15,441 nt of DNA, taken from the NCBI GenBank assembly GCA_020026225.1, contig JAHHQU010000048.1:1-15441 (forward strand), read 5' to 3'. The position numbers were made by a program, and so were the translations under genes. The DNA is from Phocaeicola sp. Its GTDB lineage: Bacteria; Bacteroidota; Bacteroidia; Bacteroidales; Bacteroidaceae. How positions within the stretch are numbered: the stretch's first letter is position 1; each line of letters begins with the position of its first letter. Below the pieces are notes generated by a model. It saw nothing but the letters and a program-made list of their open reading frames with translations. It did not search any database and was not told the origin of the DNA. Shown here one piece after another: positions 1 through 7,984 of the stretch.

Positions 1-61
1 CTGTGCCCGGCATCATGGTATGTACCATTCCACGCCATTTTAATTCTTCTACAAAATTCAT
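1..61 (-). CDS. tyrS: Tyrosyl-tRNA synthetase, N-terminal fragment (cut by window edge)
   Basis: Only the first 20 codons are present, read leftward from an ATG at 61-59. The peptide begins MNFVEELKWRGM and continues HTMMPGT, which I recognise as the conserved N-terminus of bacterial tyrosyl-tRNA synthetases of the Bacteroidetes, just before the ATP-binding and HIGH-like region. The enzyme charges tRNA-Tyr in the cytoplasm. The gene follows the MATE-kinase gene on the same strand after 56 bp. I see no TAnnTTTG promoter in that gap, so tyrS may be read through from upstream or may use a promoter inside the preceding gene. The identification rests on 20 residues recalled from memory, and the catalytic motifs lie outside the window. 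Confidence 0.8.
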   Translation of the reverse strand, partial: MNFVEELKWRGMVHTMMPGT

Positions 62-117
62 CGAATAAAATTTTTAGTTGTTTATAATCTTAGTTTTAAT
101 CTGTCAATTTATCTTCT

Positions 118-2076
118 TTATTGTTTGGAAACAGCATGATTTCGTATGGCTTGCATGTAGGTATACAGTGTATCTACACAGGCATCAATTCCCTTGTCGC
201 TGTTCAAGGTTATGTCATAGTTCTCCATCTTGCCCCATACTGTATTGGTGAAATAATCGTGATATTCTGCTCTTGCACGGTCGTATTCTTCAATTTTCTG
301 CTGTGCAGTACCATAGGACAAGTGTTCTGTATCCATGATCCGTTGGATGCGAGAGGCTTTATCGGCAAACACGAAAACGTTGATAAGGTTTGCTTTTCCT
401 TTCAAAATGTGTTCGGCACAGCGTCCGATGATGACGCATGTACCTTTACTTGCCAGCTTTTCCAGCGATTTGCTCTGAGCTGTGAATATTTGATGACTGA
501 TGGGAACGTAATGGCCGCTGATGAATAACCCGTAAGGTACGGGAGTCGAGTTTTCCTCCATGGCTATCATGTCCTTGTTATAACCGCTGGCTTGTGCTGT
601 CAGTTCATTGACTTCTTTGTCGTACACCGGAATATGCAGTCGGTCGGCTAACTTTTTGCCGATGGAACTTCCTCCAGAGCCGAATTGGCGGCTGATGGTA
701 ATGACCCGATGCAGGGAATCAGTCGTATCAACCGATGCGTTCGCCGGGCAGACAAGGGGGCTTTCTGTTGCCACAAAGACAATGGAGAGGACTGCGGTAC
801 TCAGTTCAGCAAAAGGAATGGCCAGCCAAAGTCCTGTCTTTCCAAAAAACAAGGAGAACAGGATGATGGCTATAACGGGTAGGGCGATACCTCTCAGAAG
901 CATGATTGTAAGAGACTTCACGGCTGATTGTATGGATTGGTAATAGATGCCGATACAAATGCCCAAACTCATGAGAAGATAAGCTGGAAGATACAATCTT
1001 AAGGCGAAGACCGTATCTACAATCAGTTGTTCGCTGTCCGTTGCAAACACTCTGACCAATGATTCCGTGAATCCATATCCAATCGTGAGGTAGATAACTC
1101 CTAAAATCAATCCGGAAATGACTGAGAATTTGCGGAAAGTGTACATCTTATCGTATTCATTGGATCCATAACTCAAGCTTATCAATGGTTGTGCGGCTTG
1201 AGTTACACCCAGCACCATGTTAACGGTGATGAGGGTCCAATTCATGACAATGGTATAAATGGAAGCTCCTTGGGTGCCATACAGCATGGTTGACTGCATG
1301 ATAAAAACGAAGGTTACGATACCTGAAGACGATTCAAGAACGAATACGCTGAATCCGCTTTTGATTATTTCCCAAGATTTCTTGAAATCGACGTTCTGAG
1401 CCTGGATTCGGATGTTAAGTCTCTTCCAAATGGTATAGCCGAAGTTGATCATGATGGTAATGAAGGAGCAAAGGCAGGTGGCGAAAGCGGCACCGAACAT
1501 GCCCCATTCAAATCCGAAAACGAAAAGGAAGTCTAAGATAACGTTCAGCCCTGTACCTACCGCAATGGCAGTCATGGCTACTTTCGGATGTCCGTCATTC
1601 CTAACAAAGCAGCTCATCAATTGGTCCATGAGGAATCCAGGAATATAGATGAGCAAGCATCTTAAATAAGGGAGTACATACGTGATGTTCTCATTGTCTG
1701 CACCTAAAAAACGTGCGAATGGTTCGATGAAGATATTTCCCAATACAGCCAAGATTGTACCTAACAATAAGGCTGAAAGAGCTGAAGTCGTGAAGTAGGA
1801 ATTCGCTTTTTCAAATTCCTTTCTTCCCCTGCTGATGGAATATAGACTTCCTCCACCGATTCCAAACATAAATCCTAACGCAAACGCAATTGTTATTACT
1901 GGGGTACAAATACCCATAGCCCCCAAAGCGATGGCACCTAATTTCCTGCCAACCACAAATGTGTCTGTAAATGTATACACTGCTACGAGAGCCATGGCGA
2001 ACATGCTCGGCAATAAATACCTCAAAAAGGTTTTTAATTCAGAATCTTTTTTCTTTGTCAATGTAATTGATTCCAT
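118..2076 (-). CDS. MATE-family efflux transporter fused to a C-terminal cytidylate-kinase-like domain
   Basis: This 652-residue protein has two parts. Residues about 15-440 are a polytopic membrane region with the two-fold MatE repeat (about 15-215 and 235-440, roughly 12 hydrophobic segments); this family exports drugs or cations using Na+ or H+ gradients. Residues about 457-645 form a cytoplasmic cytidylate-kinase-like (AAK/Cytidylate_kin2) domain. It starts with ITISRQFGSGGSSIGKKLA (459-477), a glycine-rich nucleotide-binding loop, followed by VIIGRCAEHIL (548-558) and a conserved R-rich/WGKMENYDITLNS segment near 600-626. A free-standing MATE protein is about 440-460 residues, so this is a true fusion in one open frame. 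The ATG at 2076 follows AAAAGAGA, a plausible weak ribosome site. Expression appears to be controlled by the leader ORF and terminator upstream. The substrate and whether the kinase half is catalytic are unknown. Confidence 0.88.
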   Translation of the reverse strand: MESITLTKKKDSELKTFLRYLLPSMFAMALVAVYTFTDTFVVGRKLGAIALGAMGICTPVITIAFALGFMFGIGGGSLYSISRGRKEFEKANSYFTTSALSALLLGTILAVLGNIFIEPFARFLGADNENITYVLPYLRCLLIYIPGFLMDQLMSCFVRNDGHPKVAMTAIAVGTGLNVILDFLFVFGFEWGMFGAAFATCLCSFITIMINFGYTIWKRLNIRIQAQNVDFKKSWEIIKSGFSVFVLESSSGIVTFVFIMQSTMLYGTQGASIYTIVMNWTLITVNMVLGVTQAAQPLISLSYGSNEYDKMYTFRKFSVISGLILGVIYLTIGYGFTESLVRVFATDSEQLIVDTVFALRLYLPAYLLMSLGICIGIYYQSIQSAVKSLTIMLLRGIALPVIAIILFSLFFGKTGLWLAIPFAELSTAVLSIVFVATESPLVCPANASVDTTDSLHRVITISRQFGSGGSSIGKKLADRLHIPVYDKEVNELTAQASGYNKDMIAMEENSTPVPYGLFISGHYVPISHQIFTAQSKSLEKLASKGTCVIIGRCAEHILKGKANLINVFVFADKASRIQRIMDTEHLSYGTAQQKIEEYDRARAEYHDYFTNTVWGKMENYDITLNSDKGIDACVDTLYTYMQAIRNHAVSKQ

Positions 2077-2125
2077 TTCTCTTTTATTATGTTAGTTATA
2101 GAAAATCAGGAATGAAGAACATAAA

Positions 2126-2161
2126 AAAACAGGCCCGTCGTAAGTACGATAGGCCTGTTTT
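2126..2161 (-). terminator. Intrinsic-terminator hairpin in the 5' leader of the MATE-kinase gene
   Basis: AAAACAGGCC (2126-2135) pairs perfectly with GGCCTGTTTT (2152-2161). After one C-A mismatch and a G-U pair, TCGT (2138-2141) pairs with ACGA (2146-2149), closing a four-base loop. Read leftward, the stem is followed by seven Ts (2129-2123), so it faces the same way as the gene that begins at 2076. No rightward gene ends here. It therefore lies between promoter and coding region, where an attenuator would be. It could also work weakly in the rightward direction. Confidence 0.82.
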
Positions 2162-2199
2162 CTTATTTCTTTAATTTTATTATACAATGGTCTGAACCC

Positions 2200-2259
2200 T
2201 TACTCTAATGTCTGAAGTAAGTGTCCGTAATAATGCATATGTAATAAAATAAGTCCCAT
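2200..2259 (-). CDS. Putative leader peptide (19 aa) upstream of the MATE-kinase gene
   Basis: The frame from ATG (2259-2257) to TAA (2202-2200) encodes MGLILLHMHYYGHLLQTLE. It starts about 10 nt after the predicted transcription start and ends about 40 nt before the terminator hairpin, which is the normal geometry of a ribosome-dependent attenuator. The peptide is rich in Leu (six) and His (three) and has a Tyr-Tyr pair (codons 10-11, 2232-2227). Its last codons can fold into a small hairpin, CTTACT (2221-2216) with AGTAAG (2204-2199). I see no proof of translation. The call is inferred from position and layout; the frame is short enough to arise by chance. Confidence 0.5.
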   Translation of the reverse strand: MGLILLHMHYYGHLLQTLE

Positions 2260-2274
2260 TTCTTAATTTTTTTA

Positions 2275-2306
2275 CAAAGGTATATGTTATTTCGCTATTT
2301 ACACAA
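2275..2306 (-). promoter_or_regulatory. Bacteroides-type promoter for the leader ORF and MATE-kinase gene
   Basis: On the minus strand TACCTTTG (2282-2275) matches the -7 consensus TAnnTTTG exactly. A TTG at 2306-2304 sits 21 bp upstream as the -33 element. The predicted transcript starts near 2268, giving a leader of about 190 nt before the gene start at 2076. Confidence 0.72.
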
Positions 2307-2789
2307 TAAATCCACTAATATTTTAAATCTATAAATGAAGTGTTTTTTTTTGATGCAGGTAGCTTTTACCGTAATTTTTCAGGGAGTGATATGGAGTGGA
2401 TGATTTTAAGCAGACGATTCCTTCATGATACCTTATTTATAAAAGAGATATTATGAACGATTTCAAAAGCGGGAAATCTTTTAAATATTTTTTGACTGAC
2501 TATCAAGATGTCCTGATGGAAAACAGAGAAGGTAAGTATGATGCTTAAATGTTGCAGAGAAGGAATCTTTTTTCTTTTATATGCAAATAAATTAAGAGAA
2601 TCCTGGAATTGTTAATTGTTTTTCTTTCGATTCGTAATTTTAAAGGCTTATTATACGGTTTTATGTTAAAAATGTAGGTATAAATATTTTAAAATAAAAT
2701 ATGAGATACTAAAAAAAATTGGTGTTTCGTAAAGTTTAACAAATAAACCCAAACTTACTTTTGGATTTGACATATTTTTAAATAATAAT
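2283..2789. other. AT-rich intergenic stretch between divergent transcription units
   Basis: This stretch holds no recognisable gene. It contains two very short rightward frames (2391-2456 and 2453-2548), described separately, and an inverted repeat CCAAA (2749-2753) / TTTGG (2760-2764) about 25 bp upstream of the PUL -33 element, which could be a regulator site. The rest is AT-rich with short homopolymer runs. Confidence 0.5.
2391..2548 (+). other. Two tiny overlapping ORFs of uncertain status
   Basis: A 21-codon frame (2391-2456) overlaps a 31-codon frame (2453-2548) by ATGA, the overlap usual for coupled genes. The second frame is preceded by AAAAGAGA, a possible ribosome site, and begins MNDFKSGKSFKYFLTDYQ. 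I do not recognise either product. The second peptide vaguely recalls the start of ECF sigma factors, but this is weak. Both could be chance frames or gene debris. Confidence 0.15.
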
Positions 2790-2820
2790 TTTGGTTTATT
2801 CTTTTTTTATGTTACATTTG
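2790..2820 (+). promoter_or_regulatory. Bacteroides-type promoter of the SusC/SusD/GH18 operon
   Basis: TTTG at 2790-2793, a 19-bp spacer, and TACATTTG at 2813-2820 match the Bacteroides -33/-7 consensus. Transcription would begin near 2826, about 525 nt before the susC-like start codon. I found no equally good promoter nearer to that gene. Confidence 0.65.
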
Positions 2821-2825
2821 TACCG

Positions 2826-3351
2826 ACTTTAAAATAATAATAATAAAAAAAACGAACAGACTGCTTGGTTGGTGGAATGCAAACAAATGAATTTGATGAA
2901 AAACGCTTATTCCTTATAGGATGCTCTAATTCATGAGCTTGCATTGAAATCAATCTGGTGAAAAGAAACAAAACTTTAAATAGACTACTTGATAATTTAA
3001 GCATAGTAACTTTAAAATAACTAGGTAAAAAGTTTTTCTTTGCAGACCCTGCATAAATGGAATATGCCGCTCCCTCATGTAAATCTCCAACAACTTTCTA
3101 CCTTTATCTAATAACTAAATTATATTGCGTGGCAAGAATAGGCCAGCGTATCGCAAGAAGGAATGATACAGGTTTATTTGACAATGACATATCAAACTAG
3201 ACAAACATAGCATTTTCCTTTAATAACGTACTTCCTGGTAAAATAATGGAAACGAGGAGCAGTGAAGTGCTCATAAATACATTCATCTCCTTTTGCTTCT
3301 TCTGCAAGCATATAAATCTTAATATTATATACATATAAAAACAGTTAACTT
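2826..3351 (+). other. Predicted long 5' leader of the PUL mRNA
   Basis: About 525 nt lie between the predicted transcription start and the susC-like ATG. They hold no substantial gene. Visible elements are a 19-codon upstream frame (2877-2936) behind a GGTGGA, an inverted repeat TGCAG (3041-3045) / CTGCA (3049-3053), and a small stem GAGCA (3257-3261) / TGCTC (3268-3272). I see no terminator hairpin or riboswitch class that I recognise. A nearer promoter that departs from the consensus would shorten this leader. Confidence 0.45.
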
Positions 3352-6300
3352 ATGAAACTAAAACAAACTTCCCGTCTTGCATTTTATCTGCTTATGGGTA
3401 TGGGAAGTACATTTGCTTATGGTAAAGCGAATGCGAACATTACCCATTATTCAGCAGAACTCCAACAGAATAAGACTACAATACAAGGTGTTGTTGTCGA
3501 TTCAAATGGCGAACCTCTTATTGGTGTAAGTATCTTGGAAACGGGAACCAATAACGGAACAATCAGTGACCTTGATGGTAAATTTACTTTAAGTGTCAAC
3601 TCTAAATCAACAATTGAAATTTCTTATATCGGTTATAAGACTTTGAAGTTGGCTGCGAAAAGCAATCTCGGACAGATTGTTATGAAAGAAGATACCGAAG
3701 TGTTGGATGAAGTAGTCGTAACTGCTTTGGGTATCAAACGTTCAGAAAAAGCATTGAGCTACAATGTACAGCAGGTAAATGGCGACAAGATTAACACAAT
3801 CAAGGACGCCAACTTCATTTCTTCTTTGAATGGTAAAGTTGCTGGTGTAACCATCAACTCATCAAGTACAGCCGGTGGTGCTTCACGTGTAGTCATGCGT
3901 GGTGTGAAATCCATCGCATCTAGTAACCAGGCTTTGTATGTGATTGATGGTGTGCCAATGTTCAACATGGCCAACTCATCAAAAGAAGATGGCTTGTATT
4001 CTACTCAACCAGGTACTGATGGTGCTGCCGATATCAACCCTGAAGATATTGAATCAATCTCTATGTTGACCGGTCCTTCTGCGGCCGCTTTGTATGGTAA
4101 TGCAGCAGCAGCCGGAGTTGTATTGATTACAACTAAAAAAGGTAGCGAAGGAAAGACTTCTGTTACTGTTTCAAATAACACCACTTTCTCTAGAGTGAAT
4201 ATGTTGCCTGAAATGCAGAGCAAGTATGGTAACTTGCCTAATCAGGTCGACAGCTGGGGTCCTATTGTAAATAGCGACTATGATCCTAAAGATTTCTTCC
4301 GTACCGGTGCTAACGTTATCAACAACGTGTCTTTGTCTACTGGTAATCAGAAAAACCAAACTTACTTCTCAGCTTCTACTACAAATACAACCAATATCTT
4401 GCCGAACAGTGGTTACAACCGTTATAACTTCTTGGTTCGTAACACCACTAGTTTCTTGAATGACAAATTGGTATTGGATGCAAGTGCCAGCTATATTCTC
4501 CAGAATGATAAGAACATGGTTTCACAGGGATTCTATAACAACCCGTTGCCTGCAATCTATCGTTTCCCACGTGGAGAAAACTTTGATGATATCCGTATGT
4601 ATGAACGCTATAACAGTGTATATGATGTTATGGAACAATATTGGCCATACGGTGAAACATCTAGTGGTTTGGCTAACCCATACTGGATTCAGAACCGTCA
4701 GTTGCGTGAAAACAAAAAGACTCGTTACATGCTCAACACATCTTTGAAATATAAGATTTTTGATTGGTTGGATGTAACAGGCCGTGTGAAGATTGATAAT
4801 TACGAAAACAGATACACTAATAAGACATATGCTTCTAGCGGTAAGTTAGCTTCTGGCGACCGAGGTGCTTATGCTGATATTTGGTCACAGTCTAAGAATA
4901 CTTATGCCGATGTCATTGCTACTGTAAACAAACGCATCAATGACTGGTCTATCAATGTCAACTTGGGTGCTTCTTTGAATGACTCTCGTTATGAAAGCAT
5001 CGGTTACGATGGCGGTTTGAAGATTCCTAATTTCTTCGCTGTACACAATATCAACTTCAAGGAAGCTTGGAAAGCAAAACAAGAAGGATGGCATGACCAG
5101 TCTAGAGCAATCTTTGCCAATGCAGAAATCGGATGGAAGTCAATGCTTTATTTGACAGTAACCGGACGTAACGACTGGGATTCAAGATTGGCATTCTCCG
5201 ACTACAAATCATTCTTCTATCCTTCAGTAGGTGCTTCTGCTATTATTTCTGAAGCAGTGAAGATGCCTGATTGGTTCACTTACCTTAAGGTACGTGGTTC
5301 ATATACTGAAGTAGGTAATGCTTATGGACGTTTCATGACTACTGTAACTTATCCGTATAATGAACAGGGTCAGTCATGGCAGAGCTTGGCTAACTATCCT
5401 AACCTTAAATTGAAACCAGAACGTACTAAATCATGGGAAATCGGTGTGGATGCACGCTTCTTTAATGATTTAAGTGTGAACTTGACTTACTATCGTTCAA
5501 ATACATTCAACCAGACATTCTGGGCTGACCTTTCTGCATCATCTGGTTATTCTAAGATTCCATTGCAGAGCGGTAACATCATGAATGAAGGTATCGAAAT
5601 GGCTATTGGTTATGATAAGAAATGGAAAGATTTCTCTTTCTCAACTACTTATACATTGACTTGGAACCGAAATGAAATCAAAGAATTAGCTGATAATGTA
5701 TATAACTACGCAGATGGAAGCTTGTTGTCTTTCGATGAACTTCCTGTAGCTAACTATGGTTCAACTGATGCTCGTTTGTTATTGCGTGTAGGTGGATCTA
5801 TGGGTGACGTTTATTCACAGCGCGTTTTGGCACGTGACTTGAACGGTTATATCTTGAACGACCCTGATACAGGATTGTCAATGACAGACCAAGAAAATTA
5901 CCTTGGTTCTATCCTTCCAAAAGTAAATATGGGTTGGAACTTTGGTTTTGGATATAAAGGTATCAATTTAGGAATGACCTTTACAGGACGTTTCGGAGGT
6001 ATCGTAATGAGCCAGACTCAATCAATTTTGGATGCTGCCGGTGTTTCTAAAGTCAGTGCAGATTACCGTGACATGGGTGGTGTTCCTATTAACCAGTCAA
6101 TGGTATCACCTAAGGAATATTTCACTACTATCAGTGGTGCTTCATATTACTACACTTATAGTGCAAATAATATCCGTTTGGGTGAATTAAGTTTGAACTA
6201 TACATTACCTAAAAAATGGTTTAACAACAAGGTGGGTGTTACTCTCGGTTTCGTAGGAAAGAACTTGTGGATGATTTACTGCAAGGCTCCGTTCGATCCT

Positions 6301-6402
6301 GAATTGACAACATCAGCTGCTTCAAACTTCTATCAAGGATTTGACGCTTATATGTTGCCAAGTACACGTAACTTTGGATTCAACGTTAAATTGCAATTTT
6401 AA
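3352..6402 (+). CDS. SusC/RagA-family TonB-dependent outer-membrane glycan transporter
   Basis: The 1016-residue protein has the full SusC layout. A signal peptide (about 1-28) is followed by a carboxypeptidase-regulatory-like domain (about 43-113, IQGVVVDSNGEPLIGVSI), a TonB-box-like EVLDEVVVTALG (116-127), and the plug (about 130-265) with the SusC signature NPEDIESISMLTGPSAAALY (229-248). The beta barrel runs to a terminal Phe (VKLQF), as expected for an outer-membrane barrel. The protein imports oligosaccharides into the periplasm using TonB energy, with the SusD-like partner as its lid. It is the first gene of the operon and the SusD-like gene follows after 23 bp. Family length and motifs are intact. 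The substrate is inferred only from the GH18 neighbour. Confidence 0.95.
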   Translation: MKLKQTSRLAFYLLMGMGSTFAYGKANANITHYSAELQQNKTTIQGVVVDSNGEPLIGVSILETGTNNGTISDLDGKFTLSVNSKSTIEISYIGYKTLKLAAKSNLGQIVMKEDTEVLDEVVVTALGIKRSEKALSYNVQQVNGDKINTIKDANFISSLNGKVAGVTINSSSTAGGASRVVMRGVKSIASSNQALYVIDGVPMFNMANSSKEDGLYSTQPGTDGAADINPEDIESISMLTGPSAAALYGNAAAAGVVLITTKKGSEGKTSVTVSNNTTFSRVNMLPEMQSKYGNLPNQVDSWGPIVNSDYDPKDFFRTGANVINNVSLSTGNQKNQTYFSASTTNTTNILPNSGYNRYNFLVRNTTSFLNDKLVLDASASYILQNDKNMVSQGFYNNPLPAIYRFPRGENFDDIRMYERYNSVYDVMEQYWPYGETSSGLANPYWIQNRQLRENKKTRYMLNTSLKYKIFDWLDVTGRVKIDNYENRYTNKTYASSGKLASGDRGAYADIWSQSKNTYADVIATVNKRINDWSINVNLGASLNDSRYESIGYDGGLKIPNFFAVHNINFKEAWKAKQEGWHDQSRAIFANAEIGWKSMLYLTVTGRNDWDSRLAFSDYKSFFYPSVGASAIISEAVKMPDWFTYLKVRGSYTEVGNAYGRFMTTVTYPYNEQGQSWQSLANYPNLKLKPERTKSWEIGVDARFFNDLSVNLTYYRSNTFNQTFWADLSASSGYSKIPLQSGNIMNEGIEMAIGYDKKWKDFSFSTTYTLTWNRNEIKELADNVYNYADGSLLSFDELPVANYGSTDARLLLRVGGSMGDVYSQRVLARDLNGYILNDPDTGLSMTDQENYLGSILPKVNMGWNFGFGYKGINLGMTFTGRFGGIVMSQTQSILDAAGVSKVSADYRDMGGVPINQSMVSPKEYFTTISGASYYYTYSANNIRLGELSLNYTLPKKWFNNKVGVTLGFVGKNLWMIYCKAPFDPELTTSAASNFYQGFDAYMLPSTRNFGFNVKLQF

Positions 6403-6425
6403 TTAATTAAAAAACTGATTAAGCT

Positions 6426-7961
6426 ATGAAACTTTTAAAATATATTGGATTGGGTGCTGCTATGGTTTTGGCTGCAAGTTGTACAAGCAATTTTGAGGAG
6501 TTCAATACCAATCCTTACCAGCCTGCCAAAGTTCCGGCTAACACCCTTTTGTCTACTATGTTTGAAGTATATGCTTCACCACAGCAGAATGATTGCCAGA
6601 TGATTAATACGATGTGGGCTTGCTTTAGTGGACATGTAACCGCTCCTCAGAGTTGGGGTAAAGGTGAAAATTTGTTCTGTTATTATAATGTTGTAGAAAA
6701 CTTCAATGAAGTTACCTATAATACTTATTTTAATAAGATCTATACTAACTTGTTCCAGATTGAGAAACTGACAGAAAAGAAAGGACTTGTTTATTCTATC
6801 GCACAGGTAACCAGAGTATTTGCTATGCAGCGTATCGCATCATTGCAAGGACCGTTGCCTTATACACAAGTGACTCAAGGTAATACTACTGCACCGTATG
6901 ATGATGAAAAGACTGCATGGCATGCAATGTTCGATGATTTGAACGATGCAATCAAGATTCTTGAAGAAGCTGCTAAAATGGGTGTAAATGCTGATTTGGC
7001 TTCTGTAGACCAGTTCTATAAAGGTGATTGTGCTCGTTGGTTGAAGTTTGCAAATACATTGAAACTTCGTATGGCATTGCGTATTTCTAATGCAGATGAA
7101 GCATACGCTAAACAACAGGCTGAAGAAGCTGTTAAGAGTGGCGTTATGGATAAAGTAAGCGATAGCTCTTGGGACTGGACAAATAGTAACCAGGGTGTCA
7201 ACGGTTATAATGTAGTAGATAGCTGGGGCGAAGTAAAAGCCAATGCATGTTTGGTAGCTTACATGAATGGTTATGAGGACCCTCGTCGTGAAGCTTATTT
7301 TACAAAGAATAAAGCTGGTAAATACATTGGTGCACGTTCTGGTTCTGCTGAAATCCCTACTCCTGGTGCATATAGTGACTATAGCCGTTTGAAGATTGCA
7401 ACAGAAAAGAGTGCGGCTCAACCGGTAATGTATGCTGCTGAAGCTGCTTTCATGAAAGCTGAAGGAACTTTGAAAGGATGGAATATGGGTGAAGGTACTG
7501 CTGAGCAGTTCTATAATCAGGGTATTCAGTTGAGCTTTGATGAATTCAAAGTTCAGGGTGCAGAACAGTATATGAATGATGCAACCAAGAAACCTGGAAA
7601 TCACATCGATTCAAATCATTCTGGCGACAACTATATGAACAAATCAAAAGTTGTAGTTAAATGGAACGATGGCGATACCAAGGAAGTTAAATTGGAAAAG
7701 ATTCTGACTCAGAAATGGATTGCTTGCTATTTGGATCCTTTGATGGGTTGGTCTGATTATCGTCGTACCGGATATCCTCAGATTTTCCCTGCAACCAAGT
7801 CCGCTAATACATCTTGTACTGTTGAAAGAGGACAAAGAAGACTTCACTTTGCAGAAAAAGAATATAGAACGAATAAAGTGAATACCGAAAATGCAGTGAA
7901 GATGCTGTATGGTGGACAGGATACTAATGGAGCTGACCTGTGGTGGGCACTGAAAAAATAA
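6426..7961 (+). CDS. SusD/RagB-family surface glycan-binding lipoprotein (SusD-like 2 type)
   Basis: The 511-residue protein begins with a lipoprotein signal ending LAASC, with Cys19 as the lipidated residue. The mature start SNFEEFNTNPYQPA resembles the F-x-NTNP opening of the second SusD/RagB family. Helical TPR-like segments follow, including WLKFANTLKLRMALRIS (205-221) and PVMYAAEAAFMKAEG (333-347), and the C-terminal region contains WSDYRRTGYP; all are typical of this family. It sits on the outer leaflet as the lid of the SusC barrel and selects the glycan. Acidic residues after the cysteine fit surface export in Bacteroides. It lies 23 bp after the susC-like gene and 23 bp before the GH18 gene, so the operon is clear. 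The exact ligand cannot be read from the sequence. Confidence 0.93.
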   Translation: MKLLKYIGLGAAMVLAASCTSNFEEFNTNPYQPAKVPANTLLSTMFEVYASPQQNDCQMINTMWACFSGHVTAPQSWGKGENLFCYYNVVENFNEVTYNTYFNKIYTNLFQIEKLTEKKGLVYSIAQVTRVFAMQRIASLQGPLPYTQVTQGNTTAPYDDEKTAWHAMFDDLNDAIKILEEAAKMGVNADLASVDQFYKGDCARWLKFANTLKLRMALRISNADEAYAKQQAEEAVKSGVMDKVSDSSWDWTNSNQGVNGYNVVDSWGEVKANACLVAYMNGYEDPRREAYFTKNKAGKYIGARSGSAEIPTPGAYSDYSRLKIATEKSAAQPVMYAAEAAFMKAEGTLKGWNMGEGTAEQFYNQGIQLSFDEFKVQGAEQYMNDATKKPGNHIDSNHSGDNYMNKSKVVVKWNDGDTKEVKLEKILTQKWIACYLDPLMGWSDYRRTGYPQIFPATKSANTSCTVERGQRRLHFAEKEYRTNKVNTENAVKMLYGGQDTNGADLWWALKK

Positions 7962-7984
7962 TTAAACCTTTAATTTGAAAACTT

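Noticed and set aside
2126..2161. Hairpin read as the terminator of a rightward transcript
   Set aside because: No rightward gene ends here, and the uninterrupted T run is on the leftward side.
2831..2843. Short AAT repeats as a microsatellite or phase-variable tract
   Set aside because: Only about four imperfect copies in AT-rich DNA, outside any gene.
3099..3106. TACCTTTA as a nearer promoter for the susC-like gene
   Set aside because: The last base departs from the -7 consensus and there is no TTG 19-21 bp upstream.
6840..7604. Long open frame (254 codons) antisense to the SusD-like gene
   Set aside because: It lies wholly inside a well-supported coding gene, has no recognisable domain and is rich in Cys, Ile and Thr as expected from a shadow frame.
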